From the NCBI GenBank assembly GCA_902586435.1, contig CACIHJ010000001.1, positions 175,464 through 239,463 on the forward strand: a DNA stretch of 64,000 nt, written 5' to 3'. Source of the DNA: an uncultured Bacteroidota bacterium (GTDB lineage Bacteria > Bacteroidota > Bacteroidia > Flavobacteriales > Flavobacteriaceae). Position 1 is the stretch's first letter, and each line of letters begins with the position of its first letter. The position numbers and the translations under genes are program-made. A model generated the notes under the pieces. It did not search any database, had not been told where the DNA came from, and saw only the letters and a program-made list of their open reading frames with translations. Positions 53,373-62,534 of this stretch are shown here, piece after piece.

Positions 53373-53440
53373 ATTATCACCAAAATAAAAGTACATTTTA
53401 TAGCCCAACCATTTATTTAAAGAAAAGTTAAAATTTGAAA

Positions 53441-54343
53441 TTAATTTAAAAGATAGGTAATACTTATTTTTAAATAAGGGTGTCTCTTGAATCTTTGTTT
53501 GTGATTGTCTTGAGACATTGAGTTATACGTTGCTAATATTTGAAGTTTATTTAATCTCTTTAAGAGCCCTACTTGGATAATATTTCTATATTTTTTTGAT
53601 TCCAAAACGAGTTCTGCATCATCATTAAAAAGACTTCCCTCAATATTATAGTCATGAAAGTAATATTCTTGTCTTGTCCCCAAGTAGAAAGACAACTTAT
53701 TCTCATTCGTGTTAATAATATTATCAAAAAAGTGAAAAGGATCCAGAGATCCTATCATAATCCCTATATCTATGCCTGTTTTTATTTGATATGTTCCTAC
53801 TTCCGCAAACAATTTTGTCTCTAGATTAGCATTTTTTTCAATATGAAGCCCCTTAAAGTAATTGATTAAAAAATTAAGTTGAGGCTCTTGAGGCATTTGA
53901 GCATTCCAGGAAAGATCTGGGAGTTTAAGTATTAGCCGATGATAAAGATTTTGCATTCCTTTTGCTAAAGATGCTGATCCAGTAATTCCTAGCTTTCCAC
54001 CTAAAGATAAGCTGCTACTATTAGTTAAAGATCTTTGATTATTATATTGAAAAAACAGTAGTCCACTATAAGGATAATCATATAGTCTAGGTTCTGTTTC
54101 ATACCTTTTAGAAGGTGTATAGATTTCCTGACCTAGAGTAAAATGATTTATTTGAGTTTTTCCATTAGTTAGTTCATTAAATTTTGAATATGTTAAAAAA
54201 ATCCCGCTTGAATAATAATAATCCTTATCAAAATACAAATCGTTATCTACATCAAGGTTAATTGAATTTTGACTATATAAGAAATTTGCAAGAAGAAAAG
54301 AAACCCAAACTTTTTTATTTAATAAAATATTTTTTAAAGGCAA
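53441..54343 (-). CDS. Lipid A deacylase LpxR-like outer-membrane protein
   Basis: This 300-residue protein (TTG start; no ATG is available upstream before a stop) has a hydrophobic signal ending NFLYSQ. The DUF2219/LpxR motif INLDVDNDLYFDKDYYYSSG is at the mature N-terminus, and alternating strands fit a 12-stranded barrel with a final L-N. LpxR removes the 3'-acyloxyacyl chain of lipid A. A -7 element TAACTTTG lies upstream. Confidence 0.8.
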   Translation of the reverse strand: MPLKNILLNKKVWVSFLLANFLYSQNSINLDVDNDLYFDKDYYYSSGIFLTYSKFNELTNGKTQINHFTLGQEIYTPSKRYETEPRLYDYPYSGLLFFQYNNQRSLTNSSSLSLGGKLGITGSASLAKGMQNLYHRLILKLPDLSWNAQMPQEPQLNFLINYFKGLHIEKNANLETKLFAEVGTYQIKTGIDIGIMIGSLDPFHFFDNIINTNENKLSFYLGTRQEYYFHDYNIEGSLFNDDAELVLESKKYRNIIQVGLLKRLNKLQILATYNSMSQDNHKQRFKRHPYLKISITYLLN

Positions 54344-54360
54344 TTGGCTTAAATTTATGT

Positions 54361-54368
54361 CAAAGTTA
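54361..54368 (-). promoter_or_regulatory. Candidate -7 element of the LpxR-like gene
   Basis: TAACTTTG on the minus strand matches TAnnTTTG and lies 17 bases before the proposed TTG start. No spaced TTG -33 element was found. Confidence 0.3.
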
Positions 54369-54392
54369 ACTATATATTATTGATCATATAAT

Positions 54393-54899
54393 ATGATGAT
54401 TAGACAGGCAATAACTTCAGACCTTGATATAATAAAAGGAATAGCAGAAGCATGTGCTATTGATATGGCCAGCTATAGCATTTTTCAATGGAATGAAAAG
54501 TATCCTTCCAGAGAAGTATTTAAAAAAGACATTGAATCTGGCTCATTATATGTTATAGAAATTAAAAAAAATGTTATAGGTTGTATTGTGCTCAGTGATT
54601 TTAAAGATGACGTATATAAAGATGTAAAATGGTTAACGGAAGATTCTAAAAACTTGTATATACATCGACTCGCCGTAGACCCATCCTTCCAAAAAAATGG
54701 CAATGGGAGAAAATTGATGGATTTTGCTGAATCCTTTGCAGTTGAGAATAATTTTGTGTCTATTAGGTTAGACACCTTCAGTTTAAATCATCGAAATAAT
54801 AAATTTTATAAATCAAGAGGTTATACCCGGTTAGAAGATGTTTTTTTCCCTATGCAAAGTGAGTTTCCATTTCATTGTTATGAAAAAATCTTACCTTAA
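54393..54899 (+). CDS. GNAT-family N-acetyltransferase
   Basis: This 168-residue protein has the GNAT fold with the acetyl-CoA-binding motif A in LYIHRLAVDPSFQKNGNGRKL and motif B in FVSIRLDTFSLNHRNNKFYK. The target is unknown. It is convergent with the PBP1A gene, overlapping by 4 bases. Confidence 0.87.
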   Translation: MMIRQAITSDLDIIKGIAEACAIDMASYSIFQWNEKYPSREVFKKDIESGSLYVIEIKKNVIGCIVLSDFKDDVYKDVKWLTEDSKNLYIHRLAVDPSFQKNGNGRKLMDFAESFAVENNFVSIRLDTFSLNHRNNKFYKSRGYTRLEDVFFPMQSEFPFHCYEKILP

Positions 54900-57184
54900 A
54901 ATCCTAGTTTTTTAAGATCCTTATTTTCATCTGAAATATCAATTCTTAAGCTTGCACAGTCAAGAGGAATAGAGACAAGATCTGGTACTGGAAAACTTTC
55001 AGATGAGATATTTAGCTCTTCATTTAAATAAGCATTTTTCATATATTGAGCCCATATTGGCAATGCCATTGTTGCTCCTTGACCAAAAGCTATATCTTCA
55101 AAGTGAACAGAACGGTCTTCTCCTCCAACCCAAACTCCAGTAACTAAATTTGGAACCATCCCCATAAACCAACCATCACTTTGATTTTGAGTAGTTCCTG
55201 TTTTTCCTGCAATTGCATTTTCGAAAACATATGGATAGCCAGTTATAATATTTTTGTATATGTAATTGTTTTCTTCAAGACCAGCATGCCTTAATCTCCC
55301 TCCAGACCCATACTGCGTTACCCCTTCCATTAAATTTAGAGTTACATATGCAACCTCTTCACTTAATACATCTGTAGTTTTAGGTATTACTTCAAATAAA
55401 GGAACTCCATTCTTATCTTCAATTCTAGTAATAAAAATAGGTTCAATAAAAATCCCCTTATTTACAAATGTGCTGTAAGCTCCCACTAATTCATATAAAC
55501 TAATATCTGGAGTTCCTAGGGCAATTGAAGGCACCTCTGGCAAATAAGAATCAATACCCATTTTTTTCATTAAGGTTACAACGGGTTTTGGCCCAACCTG
55601 ATCCATAAGCCTTGCACTAATTGTATTGATTGAATTTGCCAATGCATTTTTCAAATTCCTAGTTTGACCGTACTTGTCACTTGAATTCTTTGGGCACCAA
55701 GCATCCATGTTACCATGTTTCATTGGCTCAATACAATAAAGAGCATCAGGCAATGTATGACAGGGAGATAATTTCAGCTGATCAATAGCTGTAGCATATA
55801 AAAAAGGTTTAAATGTGGATCCAATTTGTCTTCTCCCTTGTTTAACTTGGTCATATTGAAAGTGTTTAAAATCAAAGCCTCCGACCCAAGCTTTAACATG
55901 TCCCGTTTGGGGTTCCATAGACATTAAAGATGACCTCAAGAAAAACTTATAATATCTTATTGAATCAACTGGTTTCATAACAGTGTCAATTTCTCCATTC
56001 CATGAAAAAACTTTCATCGGTGTTGGGACCTGGAAAGATTCCCAAATTTCATCATCACTATTTCCGGTTAATCTCATCTTTCGCCATCTTTCAGATCTCA
56101 TTGCAGATAGTTTAATTAAAGTGTCAACCTGACCTTCTCTTAAGTCGCGAAAGGGAGGAGTTGGATTTAAAGAATCAGGTTCTTTATTCTGAGCAAAGAA
56201 CTCAGACTGTAAGTTTTTCATATGGTCATCCATAGATTGTTCTGCAATCTCTTGCAGCCTAGAATCAATCGTAGTATAGATTCTTAAACCGTCTCGATAT
56301 AAATTATATTTTGACCCATCCTCTTTTGTATTGTCCCGGAGCCATTGATTCATAAACTCTTGTAGATATGCTCTAAAATATGTTGCTAAACCTTCACGAT
56401 GAGACTCAGGAGAATAATCTATGTTTAGTGGTAATTGAGTTAATGAGTCTAGTTGATTTTTTGAAATCATCTCATTTCTAAACATTTGTTGAAAAACAAC
56501 ATTTCTTCTCTCTAAAACTAATTCAGGTCTCCTACGTGGATTATACAAAGAGGAATTTTTTAGCATTCCAACTAACATTGCTGCGTCTTCTATAAGCAAA
56601 CTATCTGGAGTTTTATTCAAATATATCTTAGATGCTGACCGTACGCCATCGGCATTATTTCCAAAATCATATATATTAAGATACATTGCTATAATCTCAT
56701 TCTTTGTATATCTCTTTTCAATTTGTAGTGCTAAAACCCATTCTTTTGCTTTTTGCAATATTGCTTGCACAAAATTCCTAGACCTAACACCAACAAACAG
56801 CTGTCTTGCTAGTTGTTGAGAAATTGTGCTTGCCCCCCCTCTTCTGTTTAAAAAAACAATTGCTCGAATAGTAGATCTGATATCTATACCTGGATGGGAA
56901 TAGAATCTTTCATCTTCAGTTGCAATAAGAGCATTTACTAGATTTGTGGGAAGCTCCTGGTAAGTAATTGGGGTTCGATTATCATTAAAATAGTATTTCC
57001 CTAAAATCTCTCCATCTGATGAAATAATTTGAGTTGCTAAATTTGTATTTGGATTTTCTAACTGTTCAAATTCAGGCATTTCTCCAAAATAACCAGTTCC
57101 AGTTAAAATAAATAAAGAGAAAAATGAAGCTATTCCTAATATTAATAGCATCCAGTAAATTCTTATTAAACGTCTATTTTTCAT
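54896..57184 (-). CDS. Penicillin-binding protein 1A (bifunctional transglycosylase/transpeptidase)
   Basis: This 762-residue class A PBP has a membrane anchor near residues 8-30. The GT51 domain shows TEDERFYSHPGID and GASTISQQLARQLF. The transpeptidase domain shows GSTFKPFLYA (SxxK), SINTIS (SxN) and AGKTGTTQ (KTG). It polymerises glycan and cross-links peptidoglycan. It begins 2 bases after the trhO stop and is probably in a transcript with that gene. Confidence 0.95.
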   Translation of the reverse strand: MKNRRLIRIYWMLLILGIASFFSLFILTGTGYFGEMPEFEQLENPNTNLATQIISSDGEILGKYYFNDNRTPITYQELPTNLVNALIATEDERFYSHPGIDIRSTIRAIVFLNRRGGASTISQQLARQLFVGVRSRNFVQAILQKAKEWVLALQIEKRYTKNEIIAMYLNIYDFGNNADGVRSASKIYLNKTPDSLLIEDAAMLVGMLKNSSLYNPRRRPELVLERRNVVFQQMFRNEMISKNQLDSLTQLPLNIDYSPESHREGLATYFRAYLQEFMNQWLRDNTKEDGSKYNLYRDGLRIYTTIDSRLQEIAEQSMDDHMKNLQSEFFAQNKEPDSLNPTPPFRDLREGQVDTLIKLSAMRSERWRKMRLTGNSDDEIWESFQVPTPMKVFSWNGEIDTVMKPVDSIRYYKFFLRSSLMSMEPQTGHVKAWVGGFDFKHFQYDQVKQGRRQIGSTFKPFLYATAIDQLKLSPCHTLPDALYCIEPMKHGNMDAWCPKNSSDKYGQTRNLKNALANSINTISARLMDQVGPKPVVTLMKKMGIDSYLPEVPSIALGTPDISLYELVGAYSTFVNKGIFIEPIFITRIEDKNGVPLFEVIPKTTDVLSEEVAYVTLNLMEGVTQYGSGGRLRHAGLEENNYIYKNIITGYPYVFENAIAGKTGTTQNQSDGWFMGMVPNLVTGVWVGGEDRSVHFEDIAFGQGATMALPIWAQYMKNAYLNEELNISSESFPVPDLVSIPLDCASLRIDISDENKDLKKLGF

Positions 57185-57186
57185 TC

Positions 57187-58224
57187 TTACTGAGGTTGGT
57201 TAAGCTTAAGATGGCCTGCTCGACCTTTCTTAAAAATTTTGTTACTATTTTGTTTTCCTTTTCTAAGAGTCTTCTGCTCTTCATAAGAAAGCTTAATTGT
57301 CTTTTTACAATTATCTGAACAACAAGTGTTCATTTTTTCTTGACATTTTTTGCATTGGATAAATAACAGATGGCAAGCTACATTTGCACAATTAACATGT
57401 GTGTCTGCAGGCTCTCCACATTGGTGACAACTTGATACAACTTCTTCAGATATTCTCTCACTTTTCCTTTCATCAAAAACAAAATTTTTCCCTATAAAAT
57501 TATTATTTAAATTATTTTGGTTTACTTGTCTAGTGTATTCTATAATCCCCCCTTCAAGCTGAAATACATTGTCTACTCCTTTATGTTTTAAATATGCACT
57601 TGCTTTTTCACATCTAATACCTCCAGTACAATACATAAGATAATTCTTGTCTTTACCATTTTTTTCTAATTGTTGGTCGATAGCTTCAAGTGATTCTCTA
57701 AAGGTGTCAACATCAGGTCTAATTGCGTCTTTAAAAAAACCTATCTCACTTTCATAATGATTTCTCATATCAATGCATACTGTGTTTTTGTCATTTAACA
57801 TTTTGTTAAATTCTTTAGCATTTAGGTGATCCCCAATTTTTGTAACATCAAATGATTTATCATCAAGTCCGTCAGCTACAATTTTTTCTCTGACTTTAAT
57901 AGTAAGCTTAAGAAATGATTTGCTGTATTGTTCAATAGCAATATTTAATCTTATACCTTTAAGTGGAAGCACCTTTTTGAATGACTCTTTAAATTCATTA
58001 TAGTTCTCATTAGGAACAGATAGTTGAGCATTTATACCCTCATTTGCAACGTATATTCTCCCGAGGACATCTAACTTAGACCAAATAATAAAAAGGTAAT
58101 CTCTAAAAAGAGTTGGATTCCCAAGCTTAAAATACTTATAAAAGGATAATGTTATCCTTTCTTGAGAATTTTCATCAATTATTTTGGCGCGTTCTTCCGC
58201 ACTATGTTTATTGTACAGTTGCAT
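57187..58224 (-). CDS. trhO: tRNA uridine(34) hydroxylase, rhodanese-type (TrhO/YceA)
   Basis: This 345-residue protein has an N-terminal ferredoxin-like UPF0176 domain, a rhodanese domain with IDMRNHYESEIG and the catalytic Cys in YCTGGIRCEKAS. A C-terminal Cys-rich extension (CHQCGEP, CKKC, CCSDNC) probably binds zinc. TrhO hydroxylates U34 on the route to mo5U. A -7 element TAATTTTG lies upstream of the start. Confidence 0.92.
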   Translation of the reverse strand: MQLYNKHSAEERAKIIDENSQERITLSFYKYFKLGNPTLFRDYLFIIWSKLDVLGRIYVANEGINAQLSVPNENYNEFKESFKKVLPLKGIRLNIAIEQYSKSFLKLTIKVREKIVADGLDDKSFDVTKIGDHLNAKEFNKMLNDKNTVCIDMRNHYESEIGFFKDAIRPDVDTFRESLEAIDQQLEKNGKDKNYLMYCTGGIRCEKASAYLKHKGVDNVFQLEGGIIEYTRQVNQNNLNNNFIGKNFVFDERKSERISEEVVSSCHQCGEPADTHVNCANVACHLLFIQCKKCQEKMNTCCSDNCKKTIKLSYEEQKTLRKGKQNSNKIFKKGRAGHLKLNQPQ

Positions 58225-58243
58225 GCTATACTAATATAGACTG

Positions 58244-58251
58244 CAAAATTA
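58244..58251 (-). promoter_or_regulatory. Candidate -7 element of trhO
   Basis: TAATTTTG on the minus strand matches TAnnTTTG and ends 20 bases before the trhO start. The -33 TTG is not at the usual spacing. Confidence 0.3.
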
Positions 58252-58274
58252 CAACTTTTTAATAAGCTTATATT

Positions 58275-59606
58275 TTAGTATGTTAAACCTTCTTGGTTAG
58301 GGCCTATTAATATATACTCTGTTTGCCTTCCTTTAATATACCTGAAACCGTCTTTACCAAAAAATCCCGGCACCTCAAGCATTATTCTAATATCTTTTTT
58401 CCATTCCTCTATATATACAGTAGTATTTAATTCAATAGCATATGCAGTATTATATTGTAAGGGGTAATCTCCTGTAAAAGGAACTCCTCCTTGGGAGTCC
58501 CACATTCCAATTGTTGTTCCAGCTGAATGTCCGTATGTTCCTAAAGGATGAGTATAAATTGAAGGTCTTAGCCCTTCATCCTTACCTTCTTCTAATGATT
58601 TTTTTAAAATCTCATTTCCTGAAACGCCAACCACAAAATTATTTGTAAAAATATCCTGAACTCTATTTCCCTCTTTAAGAGCATTTATTAGATACTCTGG
58701 AGCTTTAGTTTCTCCTGGTTTTAGTATATACCCTAACTCTTGTGTGTCTGTATTTAATGTCAAATATGAAATGCCAAAATCACAATGAATTAAATCTCCA
58801 GGTTGAATTATATCAAATTTCGAAAGGCCATCAAATGCATATAGATCACTATTGTCTTGTCTCTGAACATCTACACTTGGGTGAAACCATGTATCAAGGC
58901 CTAACGATAAAACTTTTTCTCTCATCCACCATACAACATCATCTGTAGTAGTAATTCCGGGTGTAATTACTTGTGTTGAAAACGCCTCTCTAATTATTGC
59001 GCTACTTATCTCTACTAATTGAGAATAAACTGTCATCTCTAATTCTGTTCTCGTTTCTATCCAAGCAATTGCTAGTTCTTGAGCAGACACAACCTTTTTT
59101 TTATATTTTGAGGGGAGTATATTATAAAGTTGATCATAATGGTATTTACTTAATCCGTCTGCTAGAGACTCGTAACTGGATGTGTTTATGCCTATTTTCT
59201 CTGGATTTTTACTAACAATGTAATCTTTTAGTGCTTCCCATTGATTGGGTTGTTCCTCTTTATTCCATATTGAAGGAATGTTATCTCCAAAAGCATATCT
59301 AGCTATTGCAACTGAATTAAATTCTTTAGTTTTAGAGTCTAAAGAAAAAACAACTATAGTTGTTCGTCTTGCATTTAGCCAAGTTGGGGGAAGCATGGTT
59401 TTAATGATTGGGTCTTCATTATACTCTCTGGCAATTAATACCCACATATCAATACCTGTATTCTCCATCAGTTTAGGGAGCAAGTTATTAAGCCTGTCTT
59501 TTTGAAGCTTATTGATAAAAGCTGCTCTTTCCTTTAACGGCAATATATCTTGACAGTTAATATTTGTTATAAATAGAATCGAAGTAATTATTAATATCTT
59601 TCTCAT
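58275..59606 (-). CDS. M24 family Xaa-Pro aminopeptidase-like protein, exported
   Basis: The chosen ATG at 59606 gives 443 residues with a signal peptide MRKILIITSILFITNINC; a start 24 codons upstream would overlap recA. The creatinase N-terminal domain precedes the pita-bread catalytic domain with PGDLIHCDFGISY, HPLGTYGHSAGTTIGMW and YAIELNT. Some metal ligands of classical aminopeptidase P (HxD, H, E, E) are visible. It would degrade peptides outside the cytoplasm. Confidence 0.85.
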   Translation of the reverse strand: MRKILIITSILFITNINCQDILPLKERAAFINKLQKDRLNNLLPKLMENTGIDMWVLIAREYNEDPIIKTMLPPTWLNARRTTIVVFSLDSKTKEFNSVAIARYAFGDNIPSIWNKEEQPNQWEALKDYIVSKNPEKIGINTSSYESLADGLSKYHYDQLYNILPSKYKKKVVSAQELAIAWIETRTELEMTVYSQLVEISSAIIREAFSTQVITPGITTTDDVVWWMREKVLSLGLDTWFHPSVDVQRQDNSDLYAFDGLSKFDIIQPGDLIHCDFGISYLTLNTDTQELGYILKPGETKAPEYLINALKEGNRVQDIFTNNFVVGVSGNEILKKSLEEGKDEGLRPSIYTHPLGTYGHSAGTTIGMWDSQGGVPFTGDYPLQYNTAYAIELNTTVYIEEWKKDIRIMLEVPGFFGKDGFRYIKGRQTEYILIGPNQEGLTY

Positions 59607-59659
59607 AGTTTCATAAAATATAAATATAAAAAATATTACTTTAGTGATAAACGGAAGAT

Positions 59660-60661
59660 ATGGCAGAAAAAGATTCAAAACTCAAAGCACTTAAATTAAC
59701 TTTAGACAAATTAGACAAGGCCTATGGTAAAGGCTCTGTAATGAAACTTGGGGATCAAACTGTAGAAAAAGTAGATGCAATCCCATCTGGTTCTATAGGA
59801 TTAAATCTTGCAATGGGTATAGGAGGCTATCCTAAAGGGAGAGTAGTTGAAATATACGGGCCTGAATCTTCAGGGAAAACAACACTTTCACTTCATGCTA
59901 TAGCTGAATGTCAAAAAGGTGGGGGTATTGCGGCATTTATTGACGCTGAACATGCATTTGATCGATTTTATGCTGAAAAGCTTGGTGTTGACTTAGCTGA
60001 ATTAGTGATTTCTCAGCCTGATAATGGTGAACAAGCTTTAGAAATTGCAGATAACCTAATTAGGTCAGGAGCAGTTGATGCTTTAGTAATTGATTCTGTC
60101 GCTGCATTAACTCCAAAAAGTGAAATCGAAGGGGAAATGGGAGATTCTAAAATGGGTTTACATGCAAGGTTAATGTCTCAAGCAATGAGAAAACTAACAG
60201 CATCAATAAGTAAAACAAATTGTACAGTTTTTTTCCTAAATCAACTAAGAGAGAAAATAGGTGTCATGTTTGGTAACCCCGAAACTACAACAGGGGGTAA
60301 CGCATTGAAATTTTATGCATCTGTTAGATTGGATATCAGAAGATCAACACAAATCAAAGATACCGAAGGGGCTGTATTAGGTAATAAAACAAGAGTCAAA
60401 GTTGTGAAAAATAAAGTAGCCCCTCCTTTTAAAACAGCTGAATTTGATATTATGTATGGAGAAGGGATCTCTAAAACTGGAGAAATTATAGACCTTGGTG
60501 TAGAACATGAGATTATTGAAAAAAGTGGATCTTGGTTTAGTTATGGTGGGACTAAACTAGGACAAGGAAGAGATTCTGTTAAGGTCATTTTAAAAGACAA
60601 TCCTGAACTTATGGAAGAATTGGAAGGGAAAATATTTCAGATTATCAACAATAATAAATAG
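59660..60661 (+). CDS. recA: Recombinase RecA
   Basis: The 333-residue protein has Walker A GPESSGKT (residues 67-74), [18 protein letters not shown] with Walker B, and [19 protein letters not shown] covering loop L2 (MAW region). It forms filaments on single-stranded DNA for homologous recombination and the SOS response. It is divergent from the M24 gene and ends one base before the convergent plsC gene. No SOS box was recognised upstream. Confidence 0.98.
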   Translation: MAEKDSKLKALKLTLDKLDKAYGKGSVMKLGDQTVEKVDAIPSGSIGLNLAMGIGGYPKGRVVEIYGPESSGKTTLSLHAIAECQKGGGIAAFIDAEHAFDRFYAEKLGVDLAELVISQPDNGEQALEIADNLIRSGAVDALVIDSVAALTPKSEIEGEMGDSKMGLHARLMSQAMRKLTASISKTNCTVFFLNQLREKIGVMFGNPETTTGGNALKFYASVRLDIRRSTQIKDTEGAVLGNKTRVKVVKNKVAPPFKTAEFDIMYGEGISKTGEIIDLGVEHEIIEKSGSWFSYGGTKLGQGRDSVKVILKDNPELMEELEGKIFQIINNNK

Positions 60662-60662
60662 A

Positions 60663-61454
60663 TTATTTATTTTTTAGCTCCCTATATTTATTAGCTGCTT
60701 TTAATGGAACTCCTTTAGGATCAGCAAGTAATTCATCTCTCATAATTTTTCGAGTTTTAGCTATTAAATCTGGGATATCTTCTTCGGTTAAACCGTTTAC
60801 TTCAATTCTATCTAAAACTTTTGCCCGCAACTGTCCTGGTTGACCAAAAATTGGATACCAAGGAAATTTTAGCTTACAATCAAACATAACAATAGGAATA
60901 ATAGGAAGGTTATTTTCAAGAGCAATTTTAAAGGCACCATGTTTAAAATCTGCTAATACTTCAGTTTCATCAAGATAATTTGTTTCAGGAAAAATACATA
61001 TGTTATAACCCTCTTTAAGTAGTGAATTGGCTCTACCATAAACCCCATATCTACTTTTTGAATCAGATCTGTCTACCATTATAGCAGCCCTTTTATATAT
61101 ATAACCAAAAATTGGAATACTATACAGTTCTTTTTTACCTACAAATGTGAATGGAGTTTTATTTAATATAAACATTAGAAAAACATCCATATAGCTGGAA
61201 TGGTTGGCAATCAATAAGCAGTTTGTTTCGGTTTTAAGTTTATGCGTATCCTCAAACGAAAGATAAAAGCCACTTCCATGCAGAATAACCCTAGACCAAA
61301 TATTTCGCGCAATCCAAAATAATTTAGCATAGCCTCTTGGCAACAGGAGAATTAAAGCTAAAACAGGGAAATAAAGAATTGTTTGTATCGCAGCTAAAGT
61401 ATAGAACCAAGCCCACCATATTTTAATTATTAATCTATGTAATGATTGAAACAT
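60663..61454 (-). CDS. plsC: 1-acyl-sn-glycerol-3-phosphate acyltransferase (PlsC)
   Basis: This 263-residue protein has an N-terminal membrane helix and the acyltransferase motif I ANHSSYMD (H-x4-D), then FVGKKELYSIPIFG and FPETNY. PIVMFDCK is the usual later block. It makes phosphatidic acid from lysophosphatidate. A -7 element TACCTTTG lies upstream with a -33 TTG at the slightly short spacing of 15 bases. Confidence 0.9.
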   Translation of the reverse strand: MFQSLHRLIIKIWWAWFYTLAAIQTILYFPVLALILLLPRGYAKLFWIARNIWSRVILHGSGFYLSFEDTHKLKTETNCLLIANHSSYMDVFLMFILNKTPFTFVGKKELYSIPIFGYIYKRAAIMVDRSDSKSRYGVYGRANSLLKEGYNICIFPETNYLDETEVLADFKHGAFKIALENNLPIIPIVMFDCKLKFPWYPIFGQPGQLRAKVLDRIEVNGLTEEDIPDLIAKTRKIMRDELLADPKGVPLKAANKYRELKNK

Positions 61455-61476
61455 GATTATAAACTATAATTAAGCT

Positions 61477-61502
61477 CAAAGGTAAGATGTATTTTGATTC
61501 AA
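61477..61502 (-). promoter_or_regulatory. Candidate plsC promoter
   Basis: On the minus strand TACCTTTG (61477-61484) matches TAnnTTTG and a TTG lies 15 bases upstream, shorter than the usual 17-23. It overlaps the divergent trpS promoter. Confidence 0.4.
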
Positions 61503-61523
61503 GATGAAAAAAAAATATCTTTG
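61494..61523 (+). promoter_or_regulatory. Promoter of trpS
   Basis: TTG (61494-61496), a 19-base spacer and TATCTTTG (61516-61523) match the Bacteroidota consensus. The predicted transcription start near 61529 lies downstream of an in-frame ATG at 61504, so translation starts at ATG 61543. Confidence 0.7.
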
Positions 61524-61542
61524 TTTAAATAATTGTCATTTT

Positions 61543-62511
61543 ATGGCTAAAATTCTCACAGGAGTTCAATCAACGGGAACACCTCATTTAGGAAATTTGC
61601 TTGGTGCAATAATCCCCTCAATTGAAATGGCAAATAAGTCTAGTGAAGAGTCGTATTTCTTTATTGCAAACCTTCATTCATTAACACAGATTAAAGATCC
61701 AAAAGCATTACAAGATAATACATTTTCTACTGCAGCTGCTTGGCTTTCATTTGGTTTAGATACAAATAAAGCTTGTTTTTTCAAACAAAGCGATGTCTCT
61801 GAAGTAACTGAATTAGCTTGGTATTTAAGTTGTTTTTTCCCATATCAAAGATTAACATTGGCACACTCATTTAAAGATAAGTCAGATAATCTAAAAGATG
61901 TAAATTCAGGTTTATTTTCATATCCTATGCTTATGGCAGCAGATATCCTAATGTATGATGCAAATATCGTTCCTGTTGGTAAAGACCAACTTCAGCATCT
62001 GGAGATTACTAGAGATGTGGCTTCTCGATTTAATAATCAAATGGGGGAAACATTGGTAATCCCAGAACCAAAATTACAGGAAGATTCAAAATATGTTATT
62101 GGTACAGATGGAGAGAAAATGAGCAAGTCTAAAGGCAATACTATAGATATATTTCTTTCAGATGAAAAGCTAAAGAAACAAATTATGAAAATACAAACTC
62201 AAAGCCTTTCTATTGAAGACAAAAAAAATCCTAATGAGTGTAATGTCTATAGGATTTATTCATTAATTGCTTCTAAAGAAAAAAAAGAAGCGCTTAAAAA
62301 AAGATATACGGCTGGTGGTCTAGGATATGGAGAAGCAAAGGAAATCTTATTTAATGAGATCCTTGAGAGATTTCAAAAAGAACGAGATTTATATAACACT
62401 TACCATAGTAACAAGAATAAAGTAGAAGGTGTTTTACAGGACGGTGCGAAAAAAGCAAGAAAACAGGCACAAATTGTTCTTAAAAGAGTTAGAAGTAAGG
62501 TTGGATTTTAA
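61543..62511 (+). CDS. trpS: Tryptophanyl-tRNA synthetase
   Basis: The start at 61543 gives 322 residues beginning MAKILTGVQSTGTPHLGNLL, with the HIGH-like TPHLGN motif and the later KMSKSKGN motif. An in-frame ATG 13 codons upstream was rejected because the promoter lies between the two. It charges tRNA-Trp and is of normal length for the family. Confidence 0.96.
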   Translation: MAKILTGVQSTGTPHLGNLLGAIIPSIEMANKSSEESYFFIANLHSLTQIKDPKALQDNTFSTAAAWLSFGLDTNKACFFKQSDVSEVTELAWYLSCFFPYQRLTLAHSFKDKSDNLKDVNSGLFSYPMLMAADILMYDANIVPVGKDQLQHLEITRDVASRFNNQMGETLVIPEPKLQEDSKYVIGTDGEKMSKSKGNTIDIFLSDEKLKKQIMKIQTQSLSIEDKKNPNECNVYRIYSLIASKEKKEALKKRYTAGGLGYGEAKEILFNEILERFQKERDLYNTYHSNKNKVEGVLQDGAKKARKQAQIVLKRVRSKVGF

Positions 62512-62530
62512 TTGTTTTTTTTTAAATTTG
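62501..62530 (+). promoter_or_regulatory. Promoter of the CCDC81/SPOR gene
   Basis: TTG (62501-62503), a 19-base spacer and TAAATTTG (62523-62530) match the consensus. The -7 box ends only 4 bases before the ATG at 62535, so the transcript would be leaderless or nearly so. Confidence 0.55.
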
Positions 62531-62534
62531 ATTA

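Noticed and set aside
61504..61542. Upstream ATG as the trpS start
   Set aside because: The trpS promoter -7 box lies downstream of this ATG, and the family's N-terminus matches the start at 61543.
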